This document shows, piece after piece, positions 33,721 through 42,124 of a stretch of DNA of 64,000 nt. A model generated the notes under the pieces. It was not told the DNA's origin, ran no database searches, and was given only the letters and a program-made list of their open reading frames with translations. This DNA comes from Pseudonocardia thermophila (lineage in GTDB: Bacteria; Actinomycetota; Actinomycetes; Mycobacteriales; Pseudonocardiaceae): assembly GCF_900142365.1 (NCBI RefSeq), contig NZ_FRAP01000022.1, forward strand, positions 62,001 to 126,000, in the 5' to 3' direction. Within the stretch, counting starts at the first letter, position 1. Each line of letters begins with the position of its first letter. The translations under genes were made by a program, and so were the position numbers.

Positions 33721-34443
33721 GTGCTCGTGGCCGGATTCCCCGCAGGTTCGTTCCGGACGAACTGCTACGTCGTCGCACCCGCCGCCGGTGGGCCGTGCGT
33801 CGTGGTGGATCCCGGCCAGCACGCCGTCGACCCGCTCGAGGAGACCCTGGCCCGCCACCGGCTCACCCCGGTGGCCGTGCTGCTGACCCACGGGCACCTC
33901 GACCACACGTTCAGCGTCGCCCCGGTCTGCGACGGCCACGACATCCCGGCCTGGATCCATCCCGGCGACCGGGAGCTGCTCGCCGATCCGGCCAAGGGCA
34001 TGTCCCGCCAGGCGACAGCCGTCTTCGGCGGCCGGATCGTGTTCCGCGAGCCGGCGGACGTGCGCGAGCTGACCGACGGTGCCGAGCTCGATCTCGCCGG
34101 GCTCTCCGTGCGGGTCGAGCACGCACCCGGGCACACCCCGGGTTCGGTGGTGTTCTCCAGCGCCACCGAGGACGGTGTCGAGATCGTCTTCGCCGGTGAC
34201 ACCCTGTTCGCCGGCTCGATCGGCCGCACCGACCTGCCCGGTGGTGACATGGCGGCCATGCGCGGGTCGCTGCGCAAGGTGTTCCTGTCGCGCCGCGACG
34301 ACACCGTCGTGCTGCCCGGGCACGGTGCCGCCACCACGGTCGGGCGGGAACGCGCGGCCAACCCCTATCTGCAGGACCTGCACGAGGACGACGTGCCTAC
34401 CGACGCGCCCGCCGTGCAGCTGGATCGGAGGATCGGACTGTGA
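33721..34443 (+). CDS. Metallo-beta-lactamase-fold hydrolase (glyoxalase II-like)
   Basis: A 240-residue cytoplasmic hydrolase. Zinc ligands are in LLTHGHLDHTF, HAPGHTPGSV, FAGDTLF and LPGHGAAT. The family includes YcbL/glyoxalase II-type thioesterases; mycothiol conjugates are plausible substrates in this lineage (inference). GTG is 6 nt after TAGGCT (leaderless). The stop overlaps hisS as GTGA, and this pairing is conserved in actinobacteria. Confidence 0.9.
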   Translation: MLVAGFPAGSFRTNCYVVAPAAGGPCVVVDPGQHAVDPLEETLARHRLTPVAVLLTHGHLDHTFSVAPVCDGHDIPAWIHPGDRELLADPAKGMSRQATAVFGGRIVFREPADVRELTDGAELDLAGLSVRVEHAPGHTPGSVVFSSATEDGVEIVFAGDTLFAGSIGRTDLPGGDMAAMRGSLRKVFLSRRDDTVVLPGHGAATTVGRERAANPYLQDLHEDDVPTDAPAVQLDRRIGL

Positions 34444-35729
34444 CCGGCCGTGACAGTGGCGCCCCGGGCGCCGGACGGTTCGCCGCCCCCAAGGGCGTGC
34501 TGGAGTACGTGCCGCCGGAGTCGATCGCCTTCGAGCACGTGATGCGCACGCTGATCGCCGCGGCCGACCGGGCCGGCTACGCCCTGATCGAGCTGCCGGT
34601 GTTCGAGGACACCCAGCTGTTCGCCCGCGGGGTGGGGGAGTCCACCGACGTCGTCACGAAGGAGATGTACACCTTCACCGACCGCGGCGACCGCTCCGTG
34701 ACGCTGCGGCCGGAGGGCACCGCCGGTGTCGTGCGCGCGGTCATCGAGCACGGCCTGGACAAGGCCGGGCTGCCGGTGAAGGTGCGCTACGCCGGGCCGC
34801 TGTTCCGCTACGAGCGGCCGCAGGCGGGCCGGTACCGGCAGTTCTACACGGTCGGCGCGGAGGCGATCGGCGTGGACGACCCGGCGCTGGACGCCGAGGT
34901 CATCGCGATGGCCGACGAGGGGTTCCGCGCGCTCGGCCTGCGCGACTACACACTGGAGATCAACTCGCTGGGCGACGCGGAGTGCCGCCCGGCCTACCGT
35001 GAGCTGCTGCAGGACTTCCTGCGCAAGCTGCCGCTGGACGAGGCCACTCAGGAGCGGGTCGCGGTCAACCCGCTGCGGGTGCTCGACGACAAGCGGCCCG
35101 AGGTGCGCAGGATGGTCGCCGACGCACCGCTGCTGATCGACCACCTGTCCACCGCGGCCAAGGAGCACCACACCGCGGTCAAGCAGCACCTGGACGATCT
35201 CGGCATCCGCTACGTGGAGAACCCGCGCCTGGTCCGCGGGCTGGACTACTACACGAAGACGACGTTCGAGTTCGTGCACCCGGGTCTCGGTGCGCAGTCG
35301 GCGATCGGCGGCGGCGGCCACTACGACGGGCTGATGTCCCTGCTCGGCGGTGCCGACCTCGCCGGGATCGGCTACGGGATCGGGGTGGACCGGGTGCTGC
35401 TGGCATGCCGCGCCGAGGGCGTCGAGCCGTGGTCGACGGCCCGCGTCGAGGTGTTCGGCGTGCCGCTGGGCGACGGTGCCCGGCGCAAGCTGGTGCAGCT
35501 CGCGGCCGCGCTGCGGAAGGCCGGGGTGCGCGTCGACATGGCGTACGGGGGCCGCAGCATGAAGGCCGGTATGAAGGCGGCGGACCGCTCCGGCGCCCGC
35601 TACGCGCTGGTCCTCGGCGACCGCGACCTGGACGCCGGCACCGTCGGGCTCAAGGACCTCAGTTCGGGCGACCAGGACACCGTCGCGCTGGACTCCGTCG
35701 TCGACGAGATCGTCAACCGGCTGGCCTGA
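34440..35729 (+). CDS. hisS: Histidyl-tRNA synthetase
   Basis: A 429-residue class II aminoacyl-tRNA synthetase. Motif 2 is in FRYERPQAGRYRQF, the histidine signatures are RGLDYYTKTTFE and GGGGHYDGL, and motif 3 is GYGIGVDRVLLA. The C-terminal anticodon-binding domain covers about residues 330-429. Coupled to the MBL hydrolase gene. Confidence 0.97.
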   Translation: MTGRDSGAPGAGRFAAPKGVLEYVPPESIAFEHVMRTLIAAADRAGYALIELPVFEDTQLFARGVGESTDVVTKEMYTFTDRGDRSVTLRPEGTAGVVRAVIEHGLDKAGLPVKVRYAGPLFRYERPQAGRYRQFYTVGAEAIGVDDPALDAEVIAMADEGFRALGLRDYTLEINSLGDAECRPAYRELLQDFLRKLPLDEATQERVAVNPLRVLDDKRPEVRRMVADAPLLIDHLSTAAKEHHTAVKQHLDDLGIRYVENPRLVRGLDYYTKTTFEFVHPGLGAQSAIGGGGHYDGLMSLLGGADLAGIGYGIGVDRVLLACRAEGVEPWSTARVEVFGVPLGDGARRKLVQLAAALRKAGVRVDMAYGGRSMKAGMKAADRSGARYALVLGDRDLDAGTVGLKDLSSGDQDTVALDSVVDEIVNRLA

Positions 35730-35759
35730 CACCGGTCGCCCGCGGCTATCGTCGCCCAC

Positions 35760-36281
35760 GTGCGCAGCGACGCCGAACGCTGGAACGCCCGCCACGCCGC
35801 CGCGGACGACGCCGGGCCGCACCCGCCGGACCTGCTGCGCGGTCGCGAGCACCTGCTCCCGCCCGGTGGCCGGGCCCTCGACGTCGCCTGCGGCCGCGGA
35901 GCCGTCGCGCGCTGGCTGGCGGCCCGCGGCTTCGAGGTCGACGCGGTGGACGTGTCCGCCGTCGGCCTGGCTGCCGCGGCGGCCCCCGGCGTGCGCACGA
36001 TCGAGCACGATCTCGACGACGGCCTCCCGCCGCGGTGCACCGGCCCCTACGACGTGGTCGTGTGCCAGCGGTTCCGCGATCCGCGCCTGTACCCGCAGCT
36101 CACGGCGGTGCTCGCCCCGGGCGGTCTGCTGGTCGTGACCGTGCTGTCCGAGGTCGGCGTCGGCCCCGGCCCGTTCCGCGCGCCCGCGGGGGAGCTGAGG
36201 GCCGCGTTCTCCGGGTTGGAGATCCTGGTCGACGTGGACGGCGGCGGGGAGGCCGGCCTGGTGGCCCGCTCAGCGGGCTGA
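35760..36281 (+). CDS. SAM-dependent methyltransferase (class I fold)
   Basis: A 173-residue small methyltransferase. Motif I is RALDVACGRGAVARWL and motif II VDAVDVSAVGL; YDVVVCQRF is motif IV. These are seen in tellurite methyltransferase (TehB)-like and other small methyltransferases, but the substrate is unknown. GTG lies 7 nt after TATCGT (leaderless). Its 3' end overlaps the convergent YibE/F gene by 12 nt. Confidence 0.85.
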   Translation: MRSDAERWNARHAAADDAGPHPPDLLRGREHLLPPGGRALDVACGRGAVARWLAARGFEVDAVDVSAVGLAAAAAPGVRTIEHDLDDGLPPRCTGPYDVVVCQRFRDPRLYPQLTAVLAPGGLLVVTVLSEVGVGPGPFRAPAGELRAAFSGLEILVDVDGGGEAGLVARSAG

Positions 36282-37871
36282 CGGGCGCCCCACCACCAGC
36301 GCGGCGATCCCGGTCGTGATCGGCACCGACGCGACCAGCCCGATGCTGCCGACCAGCGTGCGCACGATCTCCGTCGCCACGTCCTGCTGCGTCGCGATGA
36401 CCTCCAGCGGCTGGCCGGAGAGCGTGAACAGCAGCATCAGCGGCAGCGACGCACCCGCGTAGGCCAGCACGAGCGTGTTCACCGCCGAGGCGACGTGGTC
36501 TCGGCCGATCCGCATCGCGGCGGCGAACAGCCGGCGCGTCCCCATGGCGGGGTCGACCGCGTGCAGCTCCCACACCGCGCTGGTCTGGGTCACCGTGACG
36601 TCGTCGAGCACGCCCAGCGCGCCGATCACCACCCCGGCCAGCAGCAGCCCCCGCGCGTCCACCCCGGTGCCGAGCGAGGCGATGAGGGTGGTGGTCTGAT
36701 CGTCGAGCCCGGTCAACCGGGCCGCGGCGGAGAACGCCGCACCCAGCCCGCCGATCAGCGCGAGCGAGAGCAGCGTGCCGAGCACCGCCGTCGACGTGCG
36801 CGCGGAGAACCCGTGCGTCAGGTACAGGACCAGGAACATGATCAGGCCCGACCCGACGATCGCTACGGACAACGGATCCCGCCCGGCGAGGATCGCCGGC
36901 AGCACGAACGCCAGCAGCACCACGAAGCTCAGCCCCAGCGCTACCAGCGCGGCGAGCCCCCGCCACCGGCCGAGCAGCAGCACGGCCACCGCGAACAGCG
37001 CGGCCAGCCACCACAGCGGCTCCGAGCGCTGGAAGTCCGCGATGCGGTACGAACCCGGGTTGTTCGGGTCCGCCCCCGACCAGCCCAGCACCACCTCGTC
37101 GCCGACCGCGAACCGCGGCGTGCCCGGTTCGATCGGTACAACCAGCAGGAGGTCCTGACCGGGCACCGGCCCGTCCGCGGTGCGGACCGTGATCCCCGCG
37201 CAGGCACCGTCGCCGGACCCCGCCACGCAGTCCGAAGCGGTCGCGGCGACCACCGTGGCCCGCACCGGCTCCTCGGCGCCGACGGGCTCGCTGTGCCCGG
37301 CACCGCCCGGCCACAGCAGCACCACACCGATCAGCGTGGCCAGTGCGCACGGCACCAGGAGCGCCGCGATCGCGAGCCGGACCCGCCGCCCGGCCGGCGC
37401 GGCCGGTGCGTGGCCGTGCCCGTGACCGTGCACCCCACCGCGGTGACGATCGGGGGCGGGCGCGGCAACCGCCCGCCTACGCCCGCGCGGTGGGCCCCCG
37501 GCGACGCGCCGCCGGTCTCCGGTGGCCGCCGCGCCGGGGTCCGGGTGTTCGGCGGGGACTCCCGCGGGCGTCCGCCGGCGCGACCGCGGAGCCGCGCCGC
37601 CGTCCGTCCGTCGCGTCGCGCGCGTTGTCGGCGGGCCCGGGTAGAACTCCGGTGACGACTCCGCATCCGGGCGTTCGTCCGCGCGGAGGTGGCGGCCACC
37701 ACCGGTCGCGGGCGGCGGCTCGTGCAGCGCTCGACGCGGAGGCTGGTGCGGCGGCCGGGCCGTCCCGCGGCCCGGTTCCGGCCGGGCGGCGTGCCGAGGG
37801 GTCGACGAAGGCCCGTCCGGGCCCGGGTGGGGCCGGGACGACCGTTGCGGATCCGGCCCGTCCACGGGCAC
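36270..37871 (-). CDS. YibE/F-family membrane protein with long Pro/His-rich N-terminus
   Basis: A 533-residue protein as read. The YibE/F domain (about residue 165 to the end) has one N-terminal helix, an extracellular beta region (VRATVVAATASDCVAG...), then about seven helices with VGALDDVTVTQ-type motif GVLDDVTVTQTSAVWELH. The first 150 residues are Pro, Arg and His-rich, with HGHGHGH just before the membrane. That segment may be partly non-coding, since a later start cannot be excluded. YibE/F proteins are putative transporters of unknown substrate. Confidence 0.8.
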   Translation of the reverse strand: MPVDGPDPQRSSRPHPGPDGPSSTPRHAARPEPGRGTARPPHQPPRRALHEPPPATGGGRHLRADERPDAESSPEFYPGPPTTRATRRTDGGAAPRSRRRTPAGVPAEHPDPGAAATGDRRRVAGGPPRGRRRAVAAPAPDRHRGGVHGHGHGHAPAAPAGRRVRLAIAALLVPCALATLIGVVLLWPGGAGHSEPVGAEEPVRATVVAATASDCVAGSGDGACAGITVRTADGPVPGQDLLLVVPIEPGTPRFAVGDEVVLGWSGADPNNPGSYRIADFQRSEPLWWLAALFAVAVLLLGRWRGLAALVALGLSFVVLLAFVLPAILAGRDPLSVAIVGSGLIMFLVLYLTHGFSARTSTAVLGTLLSLALIGGLGAAFSAAARLTGLDDQTTTLIASLGTGVDARGLLLAGVVIGALGVLDDVTVTQTSAVWELHAVDPAMGTRRLFAAAMRIGRDHVASAVNTLVLAYAGASLPLMLLFTLSGQPLEVIATQQDVATEIVRTLVGSIGLVASVPITTGIAALVVGRPSAR

Positions 37872-37955
37872 ATCCTGTCAACCGGTCGAGGAGGCCGGGT
37901 CGGGCGGAGGGGGCCACCGGAGCCGCGGGGTCGCCGGCCGGCATCGGGTTCCCGC

Positions 37956-37990
37956 TTGCACTCTGCTCGAACGTGTGTTCGACTACACCT
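37956..37990 (+). promoter_or_regulatory. Perfect LexA-type SOS box over the radical SAM promoter
   Basis: TCGAAC-GTGT-GTTCGA (37967-37982) is a perfect match to the actinobacterial LexA box. TTGCAC (37956-37961), 17 nt and TCGACT (37979-37984) form a promoter that the box overlaps, and the ATG follows 6 nt after. LexA would block this promoter until DNA damage. Confidence 0.85.
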
Positions 37991-40021
37991 ATGCGGTGGA
38001 GCGGCCAGCAAGTTCTCGACGACGGCGTGGGTGACATGCCCGCGCTCCCCGGCCTGCGCGGGCTCCTGCGCACGGTGCGGCCCCCGGAGTTCGCCGGCAT
38101 CACCTTCCACGAGGTCGAGGCGCGCTCGGCGCTCAACCGCGTGCCGGGCACCTCCCGGATGCCGTTCACCTGGACGGTGAACCCGTACCGGGGCTGCTCG
38201 CACGCGTGCGTGTACTGCCTGGCCGGGGCCACACGCGTCCTGCTCGCCGACGGTGGTGTGCGGCCCATCGCCGAGCTGCGCGTGGGCGACGTCGTGCTCG
38301 GCACGGAGCCGGATCCCGCGCGGCCCGGGGCCCGGCGGTACGTCCCGACCCCGGTGCTCGCTCACTGGGCGACCCGCAGGCCGGCCCACACCGTGCGGCT
38401 CGCCGACGGCACCGCACTCGTGACGAGCGGGGAGCACCGGTTCCTCACCGACCGTGGCTGGCGGCACGTCGCGCCCGGCTGGTGCCGGTCGGGGCGGCGC
38501 CCCCACCTGCGCGCCGGCAGCCGCCTCCTCGGTCTCGGCTGGCTCGTCGCCGACCTCGTCTCCGGGCGCGGTGGAGGAGCGCACCCGGCCGCCTACCGGC
38601 GCGGGTACCTCTGCGGGCTCGTCCGCTCCGATGGGCCGGCCGTGTTCCCGTCCGAGCGGCTGGCGCTGGAGGCGCTCGGCCGCGCGCACCACTACACGGC
38701 CGTCGCGGAGGCCGCGCCCACTCGGCCGGTGGTCGCCGGGGTCGAGGCCGGTCGCATGGTGCTGGTCGCCCCGGCCCGCCGGGCGCAACGGCCGGACCCC
38801 GAGGGGATCGCGCGCTGGCCGCTGGATCCCGACGACGACTGGTGCGCCGGGTTCCTCGCCGGCTGCGTCGATGCCCGCGGCAGCGTGTCCGGCGGCGAGC
38901 TGCGGATCGAGCACGAGGACGAGGAGGTCCTCGGCCGGGTCGCCGGCGCGCTGCACCGGCTCGGCTTCGGCTTCGTCGTCGAGCTCGCGGGCCGGTCCCG
39001 AGCGGTGCGCCTCGCCGGCGGGGTCCCGGAGCTCATGCGGCTGGTCCACTGCGTCGACCCGGCGGTCGGCGCCCGGCGGCGGCTCGCCGGCGCACCGGTC
39101 GAGGGCGGGCCGGAGCTCGACGTGGTCGAGATCCGGGCCACCGGCCGCGAGATGACGATGTACGACATCACCACGGGCACGGGCGACTTCGTGGCCGAGG
39201 GGGTGATCAGCCACAACTGCTTCGCCCGCAACTCGCACACCTACCTCGACCTCGATGCCGGTGCCGACTTCGACACCCAGATCGTCGTGAAGACGAACGT
39301 CGCCAGGGTGCTGGAGAAGGAGCTGCGGTCCCCGCGCTGGCGACGTGAGCAGGTCGCGCTCGGCACCAACACCGACCCGTACCAGCGGGCGGAGGGCCGC
39401 TACCGGCTCATGCCGGGGATCATCCGGGCGCTGGCGCGGTCGGGCACCCCGTTCTCGATCCTCACCAAGGGCACCGTGCTCCAGCGTGATCTCCCGGACC
39501 TGGTGGCGGCTTCCGCCGACGTGCCCGTCGGCCTCGGGGTGTCGGTCGCGCTGCTCGACCGGGCCCTTCAGGAGAGCCTCGAACCCGGGGCTCCGTCCCC
39601 GGCCGCGCGGCTGGACCTGGTCCGCCGCATCACCGACGCCGGGTTCGACTGCGGGGTCATGGTGGCACCGGTGCTGCCGCTGCTCACGGACTCGGAGGAG
39701 GCGCTCGACGCGGTGCTCGGCCGGATCGCAGCGGCCGGCGCCAGCGGGGCCACGGTGCTCGCCCTGCACCTGCGTCCGGGAACTCGGGAATGGTTCCTGC
39801 GCTGGCTGGAACAGGAGCACGCCGAACTGGTCGAGCCGTACGCGCACCTGTACCGCCGCGGCGCGTACGTCGATCCCGACTACCGGCGGATGCTGGCCGC
39901 GCGGGTCGCGCCGCTGTTGCGCCGGCACGGCCTGGACCGGCGAAAACAGGTTCGCGAGCTGCGCCCGCCCGAGCAGCTCGTACCCACCGTCGTCGCCGGG
40001 GAGCAGCTGAGCCTGCTCTGA
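37991..40021 (+). CDS. Radical SAM protein of the Rv2578c family, intein-containing
   Basis: The precursor is 676 residues. Removing a 334-residue intein leaves 342, the usual family size. The Fe-S cluster motif is CSHACVY followed, after splicing, by CFARNSHTYLDLD, giving CxxxCxxC. GTNTDPYQRAEG and SILTKGTVLQRDL are downstream family motifs; the protein resembles spore photoproduct lyase-type enzymes. The ATG follows a promoter overlapped by a perfect LexA box, so a role in DNA damage is likely, though the reaction is unknown. The intein interrupts the cluster motif itself, so the protein cannot function before splicing. Confidence 0.92.
   Translation: MRWSGQQVLDDGVGDMPALPGLRGLLRTVRPPEFAGITFHEVEARSALNRVPGTSRMPFTWTVNPYRGCSHACVYCLAGATRVLLADGGVRPIAELRVGDVVLGTEPDPARPGARRYVPTPVLAHWATRRPAHTVRLADGTALVTSGEHRFLTDRGWRHVAPGWCRSGRRPHLRAGSRLLGLGWLVADLVSGRGGGAHPAAYRRGYLCGLVRSDGPAVFPSERLALEALGRAHHYTAVAEAAPTRPVVAGVEAGRMVLVAPARRAQRPDPEGIARWPLDPDDDWCAGFLAGCVDARGSVSGGELRIEHEDEEVLGRVAGALHRLGFGFVVELAGRSRAVRLAGGVPELMRLVHCVDPAVGARRRLAGAPVEGGPELDVVEIRATGREMTMYDITTGTGDFVAEGVISHNCFARNSHTYLDLDAGADFDTQIVVKTNVARVLEKELRSPRWRREQVALGTNTDPYQRAEGRYRLMPGIIRALARSGTPFSILTKGTVLQRDLPDLVAASADVPVGLGVSVALLDRALQESLEPGAPSPAARLDLVRRITDAGFDCGVMVAPVLPLLTDSEEALDAVLGRIAAAGASGATVLALHLRPGTREWFLRWLEQEHAELVEPYAHLYRRGAYVDPDYRRMLAARVAPLLRRHGLDRRKQVRELRPPEQLVPTVVAGEQLSLL
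38216..39217 (+). other. Intein with degenerate LAGLIDADG endonuclease
   Basis: The 334-residue intein begins at Cys (CLAGATRVLLADG, block A) and ends VISHN before a +1 Cys. Block B is TSGEHRF (Thr-x-x-His) and block F is YDITTGTGDFVAEG, so splicing residues are complete. Two dodecapeptide motifs mark a homing endonuclease: LCGLVRSDG (38609-38635) and LAGCVDARG (38855-38881). The first keeps the catalytic Asp; in the second it is Arg (38876-38878), so cleavage activity is probably lost. Each motif is preceded by a tyrosine or phenylalanine as usual. Confidence 0.9.
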
Positions 40022-40038
40022 GTGCGCGCCGCGGGCGG

Positions 40039-40054
40039 GCCCACCCGAGTGGGC
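40039..40054 (+). terminator. Hairpin after the radical SAM gene
   Basis: GCCCAC-CCGA-GTGGGC forms a 6-bp stem with a tetraloop 18 nt past the stop codon. It is a plausible terminator before the leaderless promoter of the next gene. Confidence 0.5.
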
Positions 40055-40112
40055 GGCTGCGCGGGTGGGAGCCACCCCGTGCTCGGGACACGTTCACGGT
40101 AGGGTCGGCCCG

Positions 40113-41303
40113 ATGGCTCGCGACCTCGCCGGGTTTCCGCGGCCCGTGCTGGCGGCACTGGCAGCGGGTGAACGGCTTCTCACCCGCCGCGCTGGCGCCA
40201 AGGTGGTGCTGGCTGATCCGGAGGACCTCGGGGGCAGCGACCGTTCGGTCGTCGCGAGGGCGCGGGTCGCGCGCAACCCCTTCTCGCTGCCGCGCACCCT
40301 CGTGGTGAAGCACTACCTCGGCGATCCGGACCCGAACCGGCCCGATCCGTTCCACTACGAGGTCGCCAGCTGCCAGCTGTTCACGGCGCTGCCGGCGGAC
40401 GCCCGGCCGAGCCCGGTGCTCATCGCGTACGACCAGCAGGCGCGGCTGCTCGTGCTGGAGGACCTCGGCCGCAGCTCCACCCTCGCGGACAAGCTGTTCG
40501 GCCCGGACCCGGACTCGGCGAAGCGGTGCCTGCTCTCGTGGGCGCGGGCGCTGGGCCGGATGCAGGCCGCCACCGCCGGGCGGGAGAACGACTTCGGGGC
40601 GCTGCTGCGCCGGCTCGGGGAGCGGGCCTGGCGTGACCCGGTGGCCGAGGACGCCCGGGTCGCGCTCGCCGAGCTGCCGAAGGTGCTGGCGCAGGATCTG
40701 GGCGTCACGGTGCCGGCCGAGGCGGTGGCCGAGGCGCGGGAGACGGTGCGGCTGCTCGGCAGCACCCGCTACCGGGCCTTCAGCCCCGCCGACACCTGCC
40801 CGGACAACAACCTGGTCACCAGCCGGGGTGTGCGGTTCGTCGACTTCGAGTGGGGGTGCTTCCGCGACGTGGCGCTGGACGCGGCCTACTTCCGGGTGCC
40901 CTTCCCGGGATGTGAGGCGTCGTTCGCGCTGCCCGACGGGATGGCCGAGGCGATGCTCGAGGCGTGGCGGAGCGAGATCGCCCCGGTGTGGCCCGAACTC
41001 GACGACCCGGAGCACCTGGAGGAGCGGTTGCTCGATGCGCAGCTGCTGTGGGTGTGGCTCTGCACCTGGTGGCTGCTGCCCCGGATCCGTGTGCGGGACG
41101 TGACTGTGGGCGCCGACGCCACCCGCTCGCCGCGGATCAGCACGGCGCTCTCGCACTACTGGAGGCAGGTCGCGCGGATGGCCACCGACGTGCGCCCGGC
41201 CTCGGCCGAGCTCGGCACGGCGGTGGCCGACGCGCTCGGCCGCCGCTACCCGGACACCCCGGGCACCTTGCCGGTCTTCCCGGCGTTCCGCTCCCTGGCG
41301 TGA
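40113..41303 (+). CDS. Phosphotransferase-like (APH-fold) protein
   Basis: A 396-residue protein of the aminoglycoside phosphotransferase/kinase-like fold. The N-lobe lysine is in LPRTLVVKHYL, a hinge-like region in LLVLEDLGR, the catalytic loop is DTCPDNNLV (Asp and Asn retained) and the metal-binding motif VDFEWG. A helical C-terminal extension of about 130 residues follows. The phosphate acceptor is unknown. The ATG is 7 nt after TAGGGT (leaderless). Confidence 0.75.
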   Translation: MARDLAGFPRPVLAALAAGERLLTRRAGAKVVLADPEDLGGSDRSVVARARVARNPFSLPRTLVVKHYLGDPDPNRPDPFHYEVASCQLFTALPADARPSPVLIAYDQQARLLVLEDLGRSSTLADKLFGPDPDSAKRCLLSWARALGRMQAATAGRENDFGALLRRLGERAWRDPVAEDARVALAELPKVLAQDLGVTVPAEAVAEARETVRLLGSTRYRAFSPADTCPDNNLVTSRGVRFVDFEWGCFRDVALDAAYFRVPFPGCEASFALPDGMAEAMLEAWRSEIAPVWPELDDPEHLEERLLDAQLLWVWLCTWWLLPRIRVRDVTVGADATRSPRISTALSHYWRQVARMATDVRPASAELGTAVADALGRRYPDTPGTLPVFPAFRSLA

Positions 41304-41304
41304 T

Positions 41305-41332
41305 CCCGGGCGTACCCCTCCGCCCGCCCGGG
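41305..41332. terminator. Hairpin between convergent genes
   Basis: CCCGGGCG (41305-41312) pairs with CGCCCGGG (41325-41332) over a 12-nt loop directly after the phosphotransferase-like stop. It may terminate both convergent transcripts. Confidence 0.5.
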
Positions 41333-41350
41333 GCCGTGCACATCGCCGGC

Positions 41351-41614
41351 TCAGGCGGCCGGACGCAGCGCGGTGGGCGCGACCGGCGCCGTCGGGCTGG
41401 CCACGGCGAGCAGCGCCTCGATGCGCCACAGCTGGGCGCGGGTGCAGGTCGGGCAGATCCAGGTGATGCTGCCGTCGACCTCGTGCTGGCTGCTCCACTC
41501 GAGTCCGGCCACGTCGGCCGGGGTGCGGAGGCGGGCGCAGAGCGGGCAGCGGCCAGCGTCCGCCGTGGTGCCGCAGGGTGCTTCAGGAGGTGCGGGGTGC
41601 GCGGTGTCGTCCAT
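41351..41614 (-). CDS. Small zinc-ribbon-like protein
   Basis: An 87-residue protein. Two Cys pairs, CPLC at about residue 23 and CPTC at about residue 54, flank a short beta region (HEVDGSITWI), which fits a rubredoxin-like zinc ribbon. The C-terminus is Ala/Pro-rich. No family is recognised. Similar small proteins occur in many actinobacteria and may bind metal or act as adaptors. Confidence 0.7.
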   Translation of the reverse strand: MDDTAHPAPPEAPCGTTADAGRCPLCARLRTPADVAGLEWSSQHEVDGSITWICPTCTRAQLWRIEALLAVASPTAPVAPTALRPAA

Positions 41615-41639
41615 GCCGTGACAGCGTGGCCGGCGCGCA

Positions 41640-42090
41640 TTGCAGGGCTGTGAACGGCGCGCGAAGACTGCGCTGCGTCGACGTCCGACTACCGGCGGTC
41701 GAACTGCGCGCGACCGGTGCGCGGGCGTCGCACGACGGGCTGTGTCCGGTGACGCGGTGCAGATCGGTGAGCGGCACGGACGGTGCTCGAGCAGCCGGTG
41801 TTGGGTCGCTGCACCTGGCGGGCGAGATCGCCGCGGGTCGGGTCGGCGCCGAGCGCGACCGGGGTGGGGATCGTGGTGAGGAAGAGGCCGACGGCTTCCT
41901 CGACACCGTCGAGATCGGCGGGCCAGCCGGCGACGACCATGCCGAAGACGACGGTGTCCTGGCCGTGACTGCGTTCAGCACCACGCCCCACGCGGCCTGC
42001 ACCAGGCCGCTCAGGGTCGCGTCCGCCCGCTGGGCGGCCCGGCGCAGGGCGGCGGTCACATCCGGTTCGAGCTCGAAGCGCTACCGTCGG
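41640..42090 (-). pseudogene. Relic of an NRPS condensation domain
   Basis: About 450 nt on the minus strand contain pieces of a nonribosomal peptide synthetase condensation domain in three shifted frames. LSGLVQAAWGVVLNAVTA is followed, in another frame, by TVVFGMVVAGWPADLDGVEE and VGLFLTTIPTPVAL, then a short LLEHR in a third frame, then VPLTDLHRVTGHSP back in the first. At least three frameshifts exist, and no adenylation or carrier domains remain nearby. It occupies the gap between the zinc-ribbon gene and the aminotransferase gene. Confidence 0.75.
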
Positions 42091-42124
42091 GGAACGCCGT
42101 CGCGCTCGCCGGTGCACCCGGCGG

